A program made the position numbers and the translations under genes. Shown one piece after another: positions 17,516 to 27,802 of a stretch of DNA of 54,977 nucleotides (its first letter is position 1; each line of letters begins with the position of its first letter). The notes under the pieces were generated by a model, which was not told the origin of the DNA, ran no database searches, and was given only the letters and a program-made list of their open reading frames with translations. The stretch lies in NCBI GenBank assembly GCA_003164785.1, contig PLUE01000007.1:1-54977 (forward strand), given 5' to 3'. This stretch comes from Gammaproteobacteria bacterium (GTDB taxonomy: Bacteria; Pseudomonadota; Gammaproteobacteria; Steroidobacterales; Steroidobacteraceae).

Positions 17516-17551
17516 ATGAATTGGCGCGAAACTTCGGCTATGATGCGCGGC
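17516..17551 (+). promoter_or_regulatory. Probable tRNA-Lys promoter
   Basis: A -10 like TATGAT lies at 17539-17544, followed by a GC-rich discriminator GCGCGGC, as in growth-rate and stringent-controlled stable RNA promoters. The -35 is not clear: TTGGCG at 17521 is only 12 bp upstream. Confidence 0.4.
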
Positions 17552-17556
17552 TGATC

Positions 17557-17632
17557 GGGACGGTAGCTCAGCTGGTAGAGCAAGGCCCTTTTAAGGCTTT
17601 GGTCCTGGGTTCGAGTCCCAGTCGTCCCACCA
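17557..17632 (+). tRNA. tRNA-Lys (anticodon UUU)
   Basis: A 76-nt cloverleaf with encoded CCA. Acceptor GGGACGG pairs with the 3' TCGTCCC; D stem GCTC/GAGC; anticodon stem AGGCC/GGCTT around the loop CTTTTAA, giving anticodon TTT; T arm CTGGG-TTCGAGT-CCCAG. tRNA 3' ends are common integration sites, and accessory DNA follows, but I found no second copy of the 3' end in the window. Confidence 0.97.
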
Positions 17633-17926
17633 AGCATTTAACCTATTGATTTTAATAACAATTATTTTATGGTAACGGGAGCCTAACTTGGATGTTAAGC
17701 CGCCGTTTCGGCCTTTTGCGGCGCCGTTTAGGTGATTTAGCTTTTACAGCTTGCGCCGATATCGGCACCGAGCAGACGGATGTTCTCAAACCCCGCTACG
17801 CGGAAGATGATTCGAACATCCTCAGCGATGCCGCTCGCCTGTGCTGCGAAGGCATCGCGATCGCCATCGCGCCGGATGGACTAAATGGTCGGTGCGGCAG
17901 GGTGGGGGGGGGGCGCTCGATGTCGC
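17633..17926. other. Gap between tRNA-Lys and higA-like gene
   Basis: About 290 bp. A plus-strand frame from 17692 is open through it, but shows no family character and runs through a nine-G tract near 17905-17915. I support no gene here and see no terminator after the tRNA. Confidence 0.4.
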
Positions 17927-18172
17927 CTACGCCGCCAACCGCTGAATCTTCGGCCGCGCTTTCTTCTGCGCCTGCCATAAATCATAACTGAGCTGCATCT
18001 TGAGCCAGCCCTCAGCCGGCATATTCAATGCCATTCCCAATCGAATGGCCAGTTCGGGACTGATCCCCGCTTTCTGATTGACTACGCGAGAAAGTGCAAC
18101 GCGACTGACTTTGAGCTTTTTCGCAAATTCCGTCACTGAAATCCCGCCATCTTTTCGCAACACAGTGTCCAT
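17927..18172 (-). CDS. HigA-family antitoxin, orphan
   Basis: An 81-residue helix-turn-helix protein of the HigA/VapI addiction-module type. The HTH runs through [20 protein letters not shown] (about residues 13-32), followed by the hallmark [13 protein letters not shown] and [14 protein letters not shown]. The usual N-terminal HPGE segment is missing: the frame continues upstream without an ATG, so the N-terminus may be eroded. No RelE-like HigB toxin is found upstream (18173-18436), so it seems to be an orphan. Confidence 0.75.
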   Translation of the reverse strand: MDTVLRKDGGISVTEFAKKLKVSRVALSRVVNQKAGISPELAIRLGMALNMPAEGWLKMQLSYDLWQAQKKARPKIQRLAA

Positions 18173-18436
18173 CAATATCGCGGATCCTGATCGAGCGGGT
18201 CCTACGCAGCTTGCCTCGCGCGGAAAGCCCCGACGGTAGGACCGAATCTCTCACATTCATCGAACTCCGTGATCGACTTCTCGCCTTTGCGATGCGGGCA
18301 CTCCTTTCTATGCCGCTCATTTTTGCCGCGCCATGGTTCGACTCAGCGATGTATTGCTGAAACGATATGTCCCCAGACCAGCAAACTGCCGAATTCGCAT
18401 AACATGGAGTGTGAAAAAACAGCGATCCAGCATGGC

Positions 18437-19354
18437 TCACATGTTGGGTTTATTCTGACTCATATCCGCCACCATGTTACGAAGCCAAATCAGCTTGGGG
18501 CTCTTGTCGAATCGCCTGTGCCAGACCTGCTTTATTTGCATCGGCGGGATGGGGAATGGGGCAGGAAGAAGAGAAATTGGGAAAAAGTGCTCGGCGTTCC
18601 GCGGAATGGGGCGACCGATCGTGGCGACGAGATCCGTTTTGGCGATCAGTTGTGGCACGTTTACGAAATGAGAGATAGTAAGGGCAACGCGCCGGACGAT
18701 GCCGTGGTCCGCCAACGCTTGGTCGATGACGTCCTGGGCGCGGGTATCCTGCGAGACCACCAAATGACGTGCTTCCCGATACTGCTCCAAAGAGATTCCT
18801 TTTGCGTAGACCGGGTGGTCGCGCCGGACGACGCAGACGGAGTCATGGCTGAACAGCACCTGCTGTTTGAACACCGCCGTCCGGAGATCCGGGAAGTATC
18901 CCACCGCCAAATCGATTTCACCCTCATCCATGGCGGCGGCAAGTGCATGCGGATCCCGGGCCACGCAAATGAGAGAGGCCTGCGGAGCCTGGAGTTGTAC
19001 CCGTGCGATCAGGCCGGGCATGAACTCCAACTCACCAACGTCCGATGCGCTGATCGTGATGGACCCGGTCAACTGGGCCGGGTCGAACCTTGTCAATGTC
19101 AAAATCTCGTGACGGACGATGCGCAATATTCGCTGCACCGGATCGCGCAGCTGCATGGCACGTTCAGTGGGTTGCATGCTGCCATGCGTGCGGACGAATA
19201 GCTCATCATTGAGAACTGTGCGCAATCTGCCGAGCGCTGCGCTGACCGTCGGCTGGCTCAATTCAAGTCGTTCAGCCACGCGCGTGATAGAGCTCTCATG
19301 CAACAACGCGTCGAGAATGACCAGAAGATTCAGGTCTAACCTGCTCAACTCCAT
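18437..19354 (-). CDS. LysR-family transcriptional regulator
   Basis: A 305-residue regulator. The N-terminal winged HTH (about residues 5-65) contains SSITRVAERLELSQPTVSAA, followed by a periplasmic-binding-protein-like effector domain. The start MELSRLDLNLLVILDALL resembles the NodD/PcpR/LinR branch. It is transcribed away from the Rieske oxygenase gene across a 166-bp gap with two candidate operators, so it probably controls the aromatic catabolism locus. Its effector is unknown. Confidence 0.92.
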   Translation of the reverse strand: MELSRLDLNLLVILDALLHESSITRVAERLELSQPTVSAALGRLRTVLNDELFVRTHGSMQPTERAMQLRDPVQRILRIVRHEILTLTRFDPAQLTGSITISASDVGELEFMPGLIARVQLQAPQASLICVARDPHALAAAMDEGEIDLAVGYFPDLRTAVFKQQVLFSHDSVCVVRRDHPVYAKGISLEQYREARHLVVSQDTRAQDVIDQALADHGIVRRVALTISHFVNVPQLIAKTDLVATIGRPIPRNAEHFFPISLLPAPFPIPPMQIKQVWHRRFDKSPKLIWLRNMVADMSQNKPNM

Positions 19355-19388
19355 GAAGATCCTCCGAGGCTTGCTGGCGAGATCAAAG

Positions 19389-19408
19389 TGTCCGGGGCGG
19401 GACGGACA
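19389..19408. promoter_or_regulatory. Inverted repeat near the LysR gene start
   Basis: TGTCCG (19389-19394) and CGGACA (19403-19408) form perfect 6-bp arms around an 8-bp centre. It is 35 bp upstream of the LysR start, where an autoregulatory site would be expected. Confidence 0.35.
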
Positions 19409-19416
19409 AACTCCGG

Positions 19417-19443
19417 CAATAGCGACTATTACTCAAACTGGCT
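19417..19443. promoter_or_regulatory. Shared catabolic promoter element, copy 1
   Basis: Contains the palindrome AATAG-CGA-CTATT (19418-19430) followed by ACTCAAACTGGCT. Nearly the same element occurs at 21848-21873 before ligA. Two copies before two transcription units of the same pathway point to a common regulator, most likely the adjacent LysR protein. Confidence 0.6.
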
Positions 19444-19459
19444 GGTGCTCATGGCCATA

Positions 19460-19477
19460 GCTTAATACTGTTTAAGC
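19460..19477. promoter_or_regulatory. LysR-type T-N11-A palindrome
   Basis: GCTTAA-TACTGT-TTAAGC, perfect 6-bp arms with a 6-bp centre, satisfying T-N11-A (T19462, A19474). It lies 44 bp before the Rieske oxygenase start, a usual position for LysR control or a promoter -10/-35 region. Confidence 0.5.
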
Positions 19478-19520
19478 GTTGGCAGGCGCCGAAAGCGGCA
19501 TCAAAATTTAAGGATATTCC

Positions 19521-20843
19521 ATGGCAACCAATGCAACGCCGCAAAGCGGCGAGGCCAGATCATCGTCGGCGCGCGCTCGTTATCAGTATTTGACAGACAC
19601 GAATGCCGGCTCGCCGGCGGGTGAACTGCTGCGCCGATATTGGCAGCCGATTGCATTGCAGGCCGACGTGCCTCCGGGCGGCGCTCCCCAAGCGATCCGT
19701 ATCATGGGTCAGGACATCGTGCTCTTTCGAGACGACAAGGGCAATCTGGGGGCGCTCGACCGAAAATGTATCCATCGGTGCACGGATTTGGCACTGGGAC
19801 GCATCGAGGGTGGGGGAATTCGATGCCCGTATCACGGCTGGCTGTTTGCCGTCGACGGCAAAGTGCTGGACCAACCGGCTGAGGCCTCGGCTAGGCTGAA
19901 GGATCGGATACGAGCGAAAGCCTATCCCGTGCATGAGGCGGGCGGGGCTGTTTGGATCTATCTGGGGCCTGGCCAGGCTCCGCTGTTTCCCAAGTACCCT
20001 GCGCTGCAGGGTACCGGCGCCCACCTCTACACGTGTCGATGGTTCGGCGACTGCAACTGGCTTCAAGCCAGCGAGGGCAATATCGATCCAATCCATACGT
20101 CCTACCTCCATCAAATTGACCTCGGTACGGCCGAGATGAAGGCCCGGTGGGGTGCTTTTTCCGTAGCGGCAAGGCCGCAAGTGAGTATCGAAGAGACTCG
20201 ATTTGGCGTGCGCCTCTACACGAGTCGTGCGCTGGAAAATGGTGCTGCATCGATGCGCGTAACGAATTTCGTCATGCCGAATGCATGCGCAGTCGGAGGA
20301 TTCGAGGGGGATCTCGGTCATGGTGGACTCACGATGCTGTGGGACGTGCCCATTGACAATGAGCATCACTGGCGCTGGGAATTCATCTATCACCGGAGCG
20401 GGAAGCTGAACAAGGCCACGCTCGAGGAGCAGTACCGGTCCGAGAAAATCGCCGGCACGGATCGAATGAAGCGCACCAGCGCGGACCACTATGGTCAGGA
20501 CAGGGCCTCGATGAACGCCGGCTACTACCTTGGAATGGGGCCGTGCTTCTCCGTACACGACGTCATCATCACGCAAAGTCAGGGAGCAATTCACGCACAG
20601 GAAAATGAGCACCTTTCCTCATCCGACATAGCGATCGTCAGAGCGCGACGAATGCTCGACGAAGGAGCGAAAGCGGTCAGTGAGGGAAGGGATCCGGCGG
20701 GCGTGGTTCGTACAACAGAGGCCAATGACTTTCGAGACATGGTGGTGGTTACAGAGACGATTGCCGCCGGCGACACCCGCGAAGCCTTGGTTTCCAGAGT
20801 CTCGAACGATCGGGATTTCTTTGCTCCGCTGCAGTCTCCCTGA
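19521..20843 (+). CDS. Rieske non-haem iron oxygenase, phthalate-dioxygenase type
   Basis: A 440-residue aromatic-ring oxygenase large subunit. The Rieske [2Fe-2S] ligands are C83, H85, C102 and H105 (CIHR and CPYHGW). The mononuclear iron site is in NIDPIHTSYLH: D189, H192 and H197. Length and layout resemble the phthalate 4,5-dioxygenase/chlorobenzoate dioxygenase group, single-component oxygenases paired with an FMN reductase; O-demethylases of the VanA type are shorter. ATG at 19521 has AAGGAT upstream. The substrate is unknown; the ligAB genes downstream suggest a product related to protocatechuate. Confidence 0.9.
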   Translation: MATNATPQSGEARSSSARARYQYLTDTNAGSPAGELLRRYWQPIALQADVPPGGAPQAIRIMGQDIVLFRDDKGNLGALDRKCIHRCTDLALGRIEGGGIRCPYHGWLFAVDGKVLDQPAEASARLKDRIRAKAYPVHEAGGAVWIYLGPGQAPLFPKYPALQGTGAHLYTCRWFGDCNWLQASEGNIDPIHTSYLHQIDLGTAEMKARWGAFSVAARPQVSIEETRFGVRLYTSRALENGAASMRVTNFVMPNACAVGGFEGDLGHGGLTMLWDVPIDNEHHWRWEFIYHRSGKLNKATLEEQYRSEKIAGTDRMKRTSADHYGQDRASMNAGYYLGMGPCFSVHDVIITQSQGAIHAQENEHLSSSDIAIVRARRMLDEGAKAVSEGRDPAGVVRTTEANDFRDMVVVTETIAAGDTREALVSRVSNDRDFFAPLQSP

Positions 20844-20844
20844 C

Positions 20845-21813
20845 GTGGAACAGGCATGGATCAACGTCGTCGTTCTGCGCAAGGCGGTCGAGGCGGACGG
20901 GATTTGCAGCTTCGAACTGGCAGGCACCAATGGCGGTGCGCTGCCGCCGTTCAGTGCGGGCTCACACATTGACGTCGAAGTGTCCGCAGGAAAGGTCCGT
21001 CAATACTCGCTCTGCAACGATCCGCAGGACCAACATCGGTACGTGATCGGAGTACTCCGCGAGCCGAACTCCCGGGGCGGAAGCGTATCGATGATCGAAA
21101 CGGTGCGGGAAGGCGATACCCTTCGAATCAGCGCTCCGCGAAACCACTTTCCGTTGGCGCCGGAGGCCAAGCACGTCGTGCTGCTCGCCGGTGGAATCGG
21201 GATCACGCCGATACTGTCGATGGCAGAACGGCTCAGTCAAAGCGATACGCCGTTTCGCCTCGTGTATGCCAACCGATCGCGATCGCGCACGGCCTTCATC
21301 GATCGCATCGAAAACTCTCGATATCGTCAGTCTGTGCATTTTCATTTCGACGAGGAGAGCGAGGGACGGCTGCTGGATCTGAAAAAATCGATCGGCGAGC
21401 CGACCCCGGGCTTCCATTTGTACGTATGCGGACCGCCTGGCTTCATCAAGGCCGTGCTTGAAGTTGCGGCAAGCAGCGGTTGGGACGGTTCGTCGCTGCA
21501 TCGAGAGTATTTTCAACCGGTCACCGACACGGCCGCGGTTTCCGCCGCGTCGTTCCTCGTCCGCATTGCCAGCACCGGCAGCGACTACCCGGTACCACCC
21601 CACCGTTCGGTGGTTGAGGTCCTTGCAGAGCACGGCGTGGAGATTCCTGTCTCGTGCGAACAAGGTGTGTGCGGCACCTGCGTCACACGCATTCTCGAAG
21701 GCATACCGGATCACAGGGATATGTTCATGACGGATCAGGAGCACGCGCGCAATGACCAGTTCACGCCGTGCTGTTCCAGAGCAAAGACATCGTTGCTCGT
21801 GTTGGATCTCTAG
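20845..21813 (+). CDS. Oxygenase reductase, FMN/NAD/[2Fe-2S] type
   Basis: A 322-residue electron-transfer partner of the upstream oxygenase, built like phthalate dioxygenase reductase and VanB. Order: flavin domain (RQYSLCND near residue 55), NAD domain (GGIGITPI near 118, YVCGPPGF near 195), and a C-terminal plant-type ferredoxin domain with cysteines in CEQGVCGTC and a later CC. The frame is open upstream into the oxygenase gene. GTG at 20845 is chosen, one base after the oxygenase stop. Confidence 0.9.
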   Translation: MEQAWINVVVLRKAVEADGICSFELAGTNGGALPPFSAGSHIDVEVSAGKVRQYSLCNDPQDQHRYVIGVLREPNSRGGSVSMIETVREGDTLRISAPRNHFPLAPEAKHVVLLAGGIGITPILSMAERLSQSDTPFRLVYANRSRSRTAFIDRIENSRYRQSVHFHFDEESEGRLLDLKKSIGEPTPGFHLYVCGPPGFIKAVLEVAASSGWDGSSLHREYFQPVTDTAAVSAASFLVRIASTGSDYPVPPHRSVVEVLAEHGVEIPVSCEQGVCGTCVTRILEGIPDHRDMFMTDQEHARNDQFTPCCSRAKTSLLVLDL

Positions 21814-22064
21814 AAGCACTTCCGTCGAGGCACGTCGTAGCGGTCGTCGATAGTCACTATTAACAAACTTGCTATGCCGCGTCCTTGCGACTAACTCATA
21901 GTGGGAGCTGGCTTGAGAAAGTAAGAATCGGGGGAATTGAGCATGACTAGACGTCGCCTGCCGCGAGCACGAAACGCAATGCTTCCTAATTGCGACCTGC
22001 TTATTGGTGATTTCCATCCGGCAGCGTCGCGAAGGGCGCAACCTGAGCGGTGGAGTTGGCGGCT
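21814..22064. other. Gap before ligA with regulatory element
   Basis: About 250 bp without a gene. It carries the shared catabolic element at 21848-21873 and presumably the ligAB promoter. Short frames here show no family character. Confidence 0.5.
21848..21873. promoter_or_regulatory. Shared catabolic promoter element, copy 2
   Basis: Reads GATAG-TCA-CTATT followed by AACAAACTTGCT. It matches 19417-19443 in almost every position outside the centre, with one base less in the spacer. It lies about 190 bp before ligA, suggesting that ligAB is a separately controlled transcript of the same regulon. Confidence 0.6.
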
Positions 22065-23383
<1,319 letters not shown>

Positions 23384-23449
23384 GCGTCGTCCGGCCGGGT
23401 ATTGAGCATAAGCAGAGATAACCATAAGTTTTTTTCGGGGGAGGAAAAA

Positions 23450-25720
23450 GTGAAATTATCAAGCATGTTGGCATTGATCGTAGCAATGGGCCCATCGTTG
23501 CAGGCGCACGCAGCGCTAGCGGAATCCGCCGATGCTACCCCGCAGGCGGCTCGCTCGACTTCGGCGCAGGCAACTTCGGCCAGTTCAGCAGATTCAGGAG
23601 GTCTTCAGGAAATTGTCGTGACGGCGGAGCGGCGCGAGGAGAGCGTTCAAAAGGCGCCGTTAACGATTCAGGTGATTGGAGCCGATGCGCTGAGAGAATC
23701 CGGCATCACGAGCGCCGTCGACATCAGCAAACTGACTACCGGAGTGCAAATCGGCGTCGGCGGATCGAGCACCCAGATTTACGTCCGAGGCGTGGGCGAT
23801 TTTGCGTTCAACCCGCTGGCCAATCCGGGTGTGGCATTCAATGTCGACGGAGTTTACATCGCGCGGCCGGACGGATTGGGCGGCAATTTTTACGATGTGG
23901 CCCGCGTGGAAGTGCTCAAGGGGCCGCAAGGAACGCTGTACGGCCGCAATGCCAACGGTGGTTCAATCAACGTGATTACCAACGAGGCCCGGCTCGATGA
24001 GACGAGCGGTGACTTCAACGTCGAATATGGCAATTTTAATCTGATTCACACCGACGGTGCAGTGAATCTGCCCGTCGGTGATTCAGCCGCAATTCGCATT
24101 GCCGCGAACGCAGTGCACCGAAGCGGTTACTTGTCCGATGGCACCAATGACGATGTACAGCAGGGCGGCCGCGTACGCTTCAAGTGGGAGCCGACCGATG
24201 ATCTCACGTTGCGGCTCAATACCGATTACTCGCACATTGGCGGCGACAATGGCGGCTATACCTATCTGCCACGCCAACCGGGCCAGGATCCGTGGCTGGG
24301 TGTCGGCTCCCCGGCCGCGATAGCCTATCGTGGCTCCTTTCCGCCACTCGGTCCGCTGCTCGACACCTCGATACCCGACACCCGACAGGACACCAAGATA
24401 TGGGGTATCAGCGGACAGCTCGATCTGCGCCTGCCCTTTGCCACACTGACCGTATTGCCGGCGTTTCGGGATACGGATGTTTATTCGCTGAGTTATCCGG
24501 GATTCCGCTACGAACAACCGAACAAAGTGCGCGAATCGACGCTCGAGACGCGCCTGGGGAATAGTGCACCGGGACTTACCTGGGTGGTGGGTGGCTACTT
24601 CTTTCACGAGAGCGGCGCCGGCGACATCAACATTTTGGAAAGCGATATCGTCCAAAATACCGAGATCAACTACAACCCGAAAACGACTGCCTACGCGGTT
24701 TTCGGCCAGGCGACTTACGAGGTCGTTCCCGACCTAAGAGTAATCGCTGGCGCGCGCTACACGTATGAGAAGCGCTCGCTAGTCGGCAATTATCTGGACA
24801 ACCGGCCGGCACCTTACGGCCCGGGCCCTGGAACTGTCCTCGAGTCATTCGATACCGCAGAGGATTTCAACGGCATCACCTACAAAGCCGGCCTGGAATA
24901 CGATCTGGCACCACAGAGTCTTCTCTATCTGACGACCAGCACGGGATTCAAGGCGGGCGGCTTGAACGAGACGGTTCCGCCGGATGCGGTCTATCGTCCA
25001 GAGACTCTACTGGCCTACGAATTCGGCTCCAGAAACCGGTTCCTGGATAATCATCTTCAGGCCAATTTTGGTCTTTATTACTGGAGCTACAAGCACCTCC
25101 AAGATCAACGTGTGACTTTCGATCCGCTGAACACGATCAACCTTCTGACATACAACGTTGGCAACGCGACCATTCGAGGAGCGACGATCGACATCGTCTA
25201 CAAGCCTTTCCAATACGATACGATCAGCACGTCCGTGGAGTATGCGGATTCATACTACGACAGCTTCAAGGTGCAAGTTCCCACCGCCGTGTTCTTCCCA
25301 GGAAGCATCGGTTGTCCCACGACGCATGTAGGCCTTGAAACAGTAGCCGACTGCGCGGGATACCAGGTGGCCCGGGTACCGAAATACACCGGGACTTTGG
25401 GTTATGAGCACGACTTCACGGTGCCGGGAGATGCGCTGATTGCCGTCGCCGGCAGCGGCAAGTTTGCAACTCGCGAATGGGTGGCGACGGACTTCATACC
25501 GGCGGAAAACGCGGCCGGTTACGTCACTTTCGATCTCAACGTTACCTATGTGCCGAAAGACAATCGCTATAACGTGGGTGCGTTCGTGCGAAACATCGGT
25601 GATCGAGCCTATTACACGGGCGGCTTCGAACAACCCTTTGTCGCTGGGCTCTTTGCGGCCAACATCGCCCCTCCCCGCACATTCGGGGTCCGAGGCAGCG
25701 TCAAGTTTGGAGGAAAATAA
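23450..25720 (+). CDS. TonB-dependent outer-membrane receptor
   Basis: A 756-residue receptor with a signal peptide, TonB box (EIVVTAERR), plug domain (about residues 65-175, with GPQGTLYGRNANGGSINVIT) and a 22-strand barrel ending near the terminal aromatic region. GTG at 23450 follows a GGGGAGG site, which decides the start; TTG at 23402 is a poorer alternative. It follows ligB directly and is presumably for uptake of the aromatic substrate, as in sphingomonad-like lignin degraders. Confidence 0.9.
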   Translation: MKLSSMLALIVAMGPSLQAHAALAESADATPQAARSTSAQATSASSADSGGLQEIVVTAERREESVQKAPLTIQVIGADALRESGITSAVDISKLTTGVQIGVGGSSTQIYVRGVGDFAFNPLANPGVAFNVDGVYIARPDGLGGNFYDVARVEVLKGPQGTLYGRNANGGSINVITNEARLDETSGDFNVEYGNFNLIHTDGAVNLPVGDSAAIRIAANAVHRSGYLSDGTNDDVQQGGRVRFKWEPTDDLTLRLNTDYSHIGGDNGGYTYLPRQPGQDPWLGVGSPAAIAYRGSFPPLGPLLDTSIPDTRQDTKIWGISGQLDLRLPFATLTVLPAFRDTDVYSLSYPGFRYEQPNKVRESTLETRLGNSAPGLTWVVGGYFFHESGAGDINILESDIVQNTEINYNPKTTAYAVFGQATYEVVPDLRVIAGARYTYEKRSLVGNYLDNRPAPYGPGPGTVLESFDTAEDFNGITYKAGLEYDLAPQSLLYLTTSTGFKAGGLNETVPPDAVYRPETLLAYEFGSRNRFLDNHLQANFGLYYWSYKHLQDQRVTFDPLNTINLLTYNVGNATIRGATIDIVYKPFQYDTISTSVEYADSYYDSFKVQVPTAVFFPGSIGCPTTHVGLETVADCAGYQVARVPKYTGTLGYEHDFTVPGDALIAVAGSGKFATREWVATDFIPAENAAGYVTFDLNVTYVPKDNRYNVGAFVRNIGDRAYYTGGFEQPFVAGLFAANIAPPRTFGVRGSVKFGGK

Positions 25721-26203
25721 ATGTCTGCACATGAGTCGTTGAAGGAGCGTCCGAAAACGTCCGCCGTCGATTTTTCATCGGCGGCGAATGGGTGCGTCCG
25801 GAATCGCAGAACCGGCGGCCAGCGTGACCCTGCTTTCACTTGCGGGTGTTTCGTGCTGCCCACGTTGTTCACCGATGTGACATCGCAAATGAGCATCGCG
25901 CGGGACGAGTTCTTTGGCCCTGTCGTTTCGGTCATGCCGTACGACAGTATCGACGAGGCGATCGGCGTCGCCAACTCGTCGGAGTACGGTTTGAGTGGAA
26001 CCGTGTTCTCTGCGGATCGGGAGCGGGCATACGAGGTCGCGACACAAATCAAGTCGGGGCACATCGGTGTCAATGGCTTCGATATGGCTCCGGGAGCGCC
26101 TTTCGGCGGCTACAAATCGTCGGGCATGGGAAGGGAAGGCGGACCGGAAGGGCTGGAAGCCTTCCTCGAAACTCAGGCGGTTTATTTACCTGGTGCGCCC
26201 TAG
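25721..26203 (+). pseudogene. Aldehyde dehydrogenase with large internal deletion
   Basis: The last about 115 residues are a normal aldehyde dehydrogenase C-terminus (LPTLFTDVTSQMSIARDEFFGPVVSV, in pieces; then PFGGYKSSGMGREGG). The first 40 residues read oddly. In another frame the same DNA (about 25768-25810) encodes RFFIGGEWVRPESQ, the typical start of these enzymes. So the gene kept its two ends but lost about 300 residues, including the catalytic Cys and NAD site, and is also frameshifted. It sits between a TonB receptor and a GMC oxidoreductase and is surely non-functional. Confidence 0.88.
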
Positions 26204-27802
26204 GTGTCCGAGCGCTACGACTACATAATTGTCGGCGCCGGCAGCGCCGGTTGCGTGGTGGCCAACCGATTGGTCACGGAACACAACTTTCGCGTGCTGC
26301 TGCTCGAGGCGGGGCCGATAGACGACAATATGCTGCTTCGCATGCCCGCAGGGTCATTTGCCATGATCTTCGGTGGAAGCCCCTATATCAAACGGTACGA
26401 ATCCTCGGCCCAATCGCATTTGAACGGTCGCACCGTATCGATTCCCCAGGGCAATGTGGTCGGTGGCAGCAGTTCCATCAACGCCATGGCATACACGCGA
26501 GGTTCTCGCCTCGACTATGCTCGATGGACCGAAGCGGCCGGCGGATTCGATTGGGGATGGGACGCATTGCTGCCGTATTTTCGCAGGCAGGAGGGAAATC
26601 AGCGCTTGGACAATGACAGTCATTGCACGACGGGGCCGCTCAAGGTATCCGATCCAATATACAAGGCGAAGGCAGCCGATATATTCGTGCAGACCATGAA
26701 ACGCCTGGGTCTTTCGGAGCGCGATGATCTGAACGATGGAAACTTGCAGGGCGTCGCGTACATGCAGACGACGATCGGTAATGCCCAGCGGTGCAGTGCC
26801 GCGCGCGCCTTTTTGCATCCCATTCTCAAAAATAAGCGATTGGAGGTGCTCACTGGGGCTCGTGCAACCGCGTTGCGCTTTGCAGGCACCCGCGCCGTCG
26901 GCGTCAATTTCGAGCGTGGAGGCGTGTCGCACACGGCGTGGGCTGACCGGGAAATCATATTGACGGCCGGAGCGCTGGTGACACCCAAGCTGCTGATGCT
27001 TTCGGGAGTCGGGCCGGCCCAGAAACTCGCTGAGCTTGGAATCCAGCCTTTGGTGGACTTACCGGGTGTCGGCGAAAACCTCCAGGATCACAACATCGCC
27101 TACCTGACCGCTGCGACGAAGGCGCCTTACGGTTATTTTGGCGAAGACCGCGGCATTCGAAAATTCCGCAATGCGCTGCGGTATTTCCTGTTGCACAACG
27201 GGCCGATCGCCTCAAACGGTGCAGAGACGATGGGCTTCGTGAATCTTCTGGATTCGAGCGCAGACCCCGACATCCAGCTTTATTGCGTCGGGGTCATGTG
27301 GCCCAGCGTTCCAGTTCGGGATCAGACTCACGGGATCACCCTCATGGCGAACCTCGTCAAGCCGAAGTCCCGTGGCACCGTCACCCTACGGTCGAAGGAT
27401 CCGAATGATGATCCGGTAGTAGACCCCAATTGGCTGAGCCACCCGGACGATGTGTCCCGTCTTTTGCGGGCATTCAAATATCTAAGGGAAATCGCCTCGA
27501 CTGATCCTTTCGCGGCGATCATCCGCAATGAGGTCATGCCCGGCGTAGAGGTATTGAGCGATGAAGACTTGATCCGCTTCATTCGGGATACAACTGAAAG
27601 CAACTACCACCCGGTCGGAACCTGCCGCATGGGCTCCGATGAGGATCCCATGGCCGTGCTCTCGACCGACCTGAAGGTACGGGGAACGACCAACCTTCGA
27701 GTATTTGACGCGTCCATGATGCCCAGCATCATTTCATCCAACACGAACGCGACGGTGATGGCGGTGGCCGATCGGGCGGTCGATTTGATGCTGGGACAGT
27801 GA
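26204..27802 (+). CDS. GMC-family FAD oxidoreductase
   Basis: A 532-residue choline/alcohol dehydrogenase-like flavoprotein. The dinucleotide site YIIVGAGSAGCVVANRL is near residue 5, with LLLEAG after it. GGSSSINAM is near residue 88. The C-terminus holds the catalytic His in YHPVGTCRMG and the partner Asn in SSNTNATVMA. GTG at 26204 directly follows the aldehyde dehydrogenase stop. Alcohol oxidation followed by the now broken aldehyde dehydrogenase would be a sensible pair; the substrate is unknown. Confidence 0.92.
   Translation: MSERYDYIIVGAGSAGCVVANRLVTEHNFRVLLLEAGPIDDNMLLRMPAGSFAMIFGGSPYIKRYESSAQSHLNGRTVSIPQGNVVGGSSSINAMAYTRGSRLDYARWTEAAGGFDWGWDALLPYFRRQEGNQRLDNDSHCTTGPLKVSDPIYKAKAADIFVQTMKRLGLSERDDLNDGNLQGVAYMQTTIGNAQRCSAARAFLHPILKNKRLEVLTGARATALRFAGTRAVGVNFERGGVSHTAWADREIILTAGALVTPKLLMLSGVGPAQKLAELGIQPLVDLPGVGENLQDHNIAYLTAATKAPYGYFGEDRGIRKFRNALRYFLLHNGPIASNGAETMGFVNLLDSSADPDIQLYCVGVMWPSVPVRDQTHGITLMANLVKPKSRGTVTLRSKDPNDDPVVDPNWLSHPDDVSRLLRAFKYLREIASTDPFAAIIRNEVMPGVEVLSDEDLIRFIRDTTESNYHPVGTCRMGSDEDPMAVLSTDLKVRGTTNLRVFDASMMPSIISSNTNATVMAVADRAVDLMLGQ

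Noticed and set aside
17633..17700. Integrated-element attachment site after tRNA-Lys
   Set aside because: No integrase gene and no repeat of the tRNA 3' end found in the window.
18173..18436. Possible HigB toxin upstream of the HigA-like gene
   Set aside because: All three minus-strand frames were read; none shows a RelE/HigB pattern.
20962..22041. 359-residue minus-strand frame
   Set aside because: Antisense to the oxygenase reductase, no recognisable motif.
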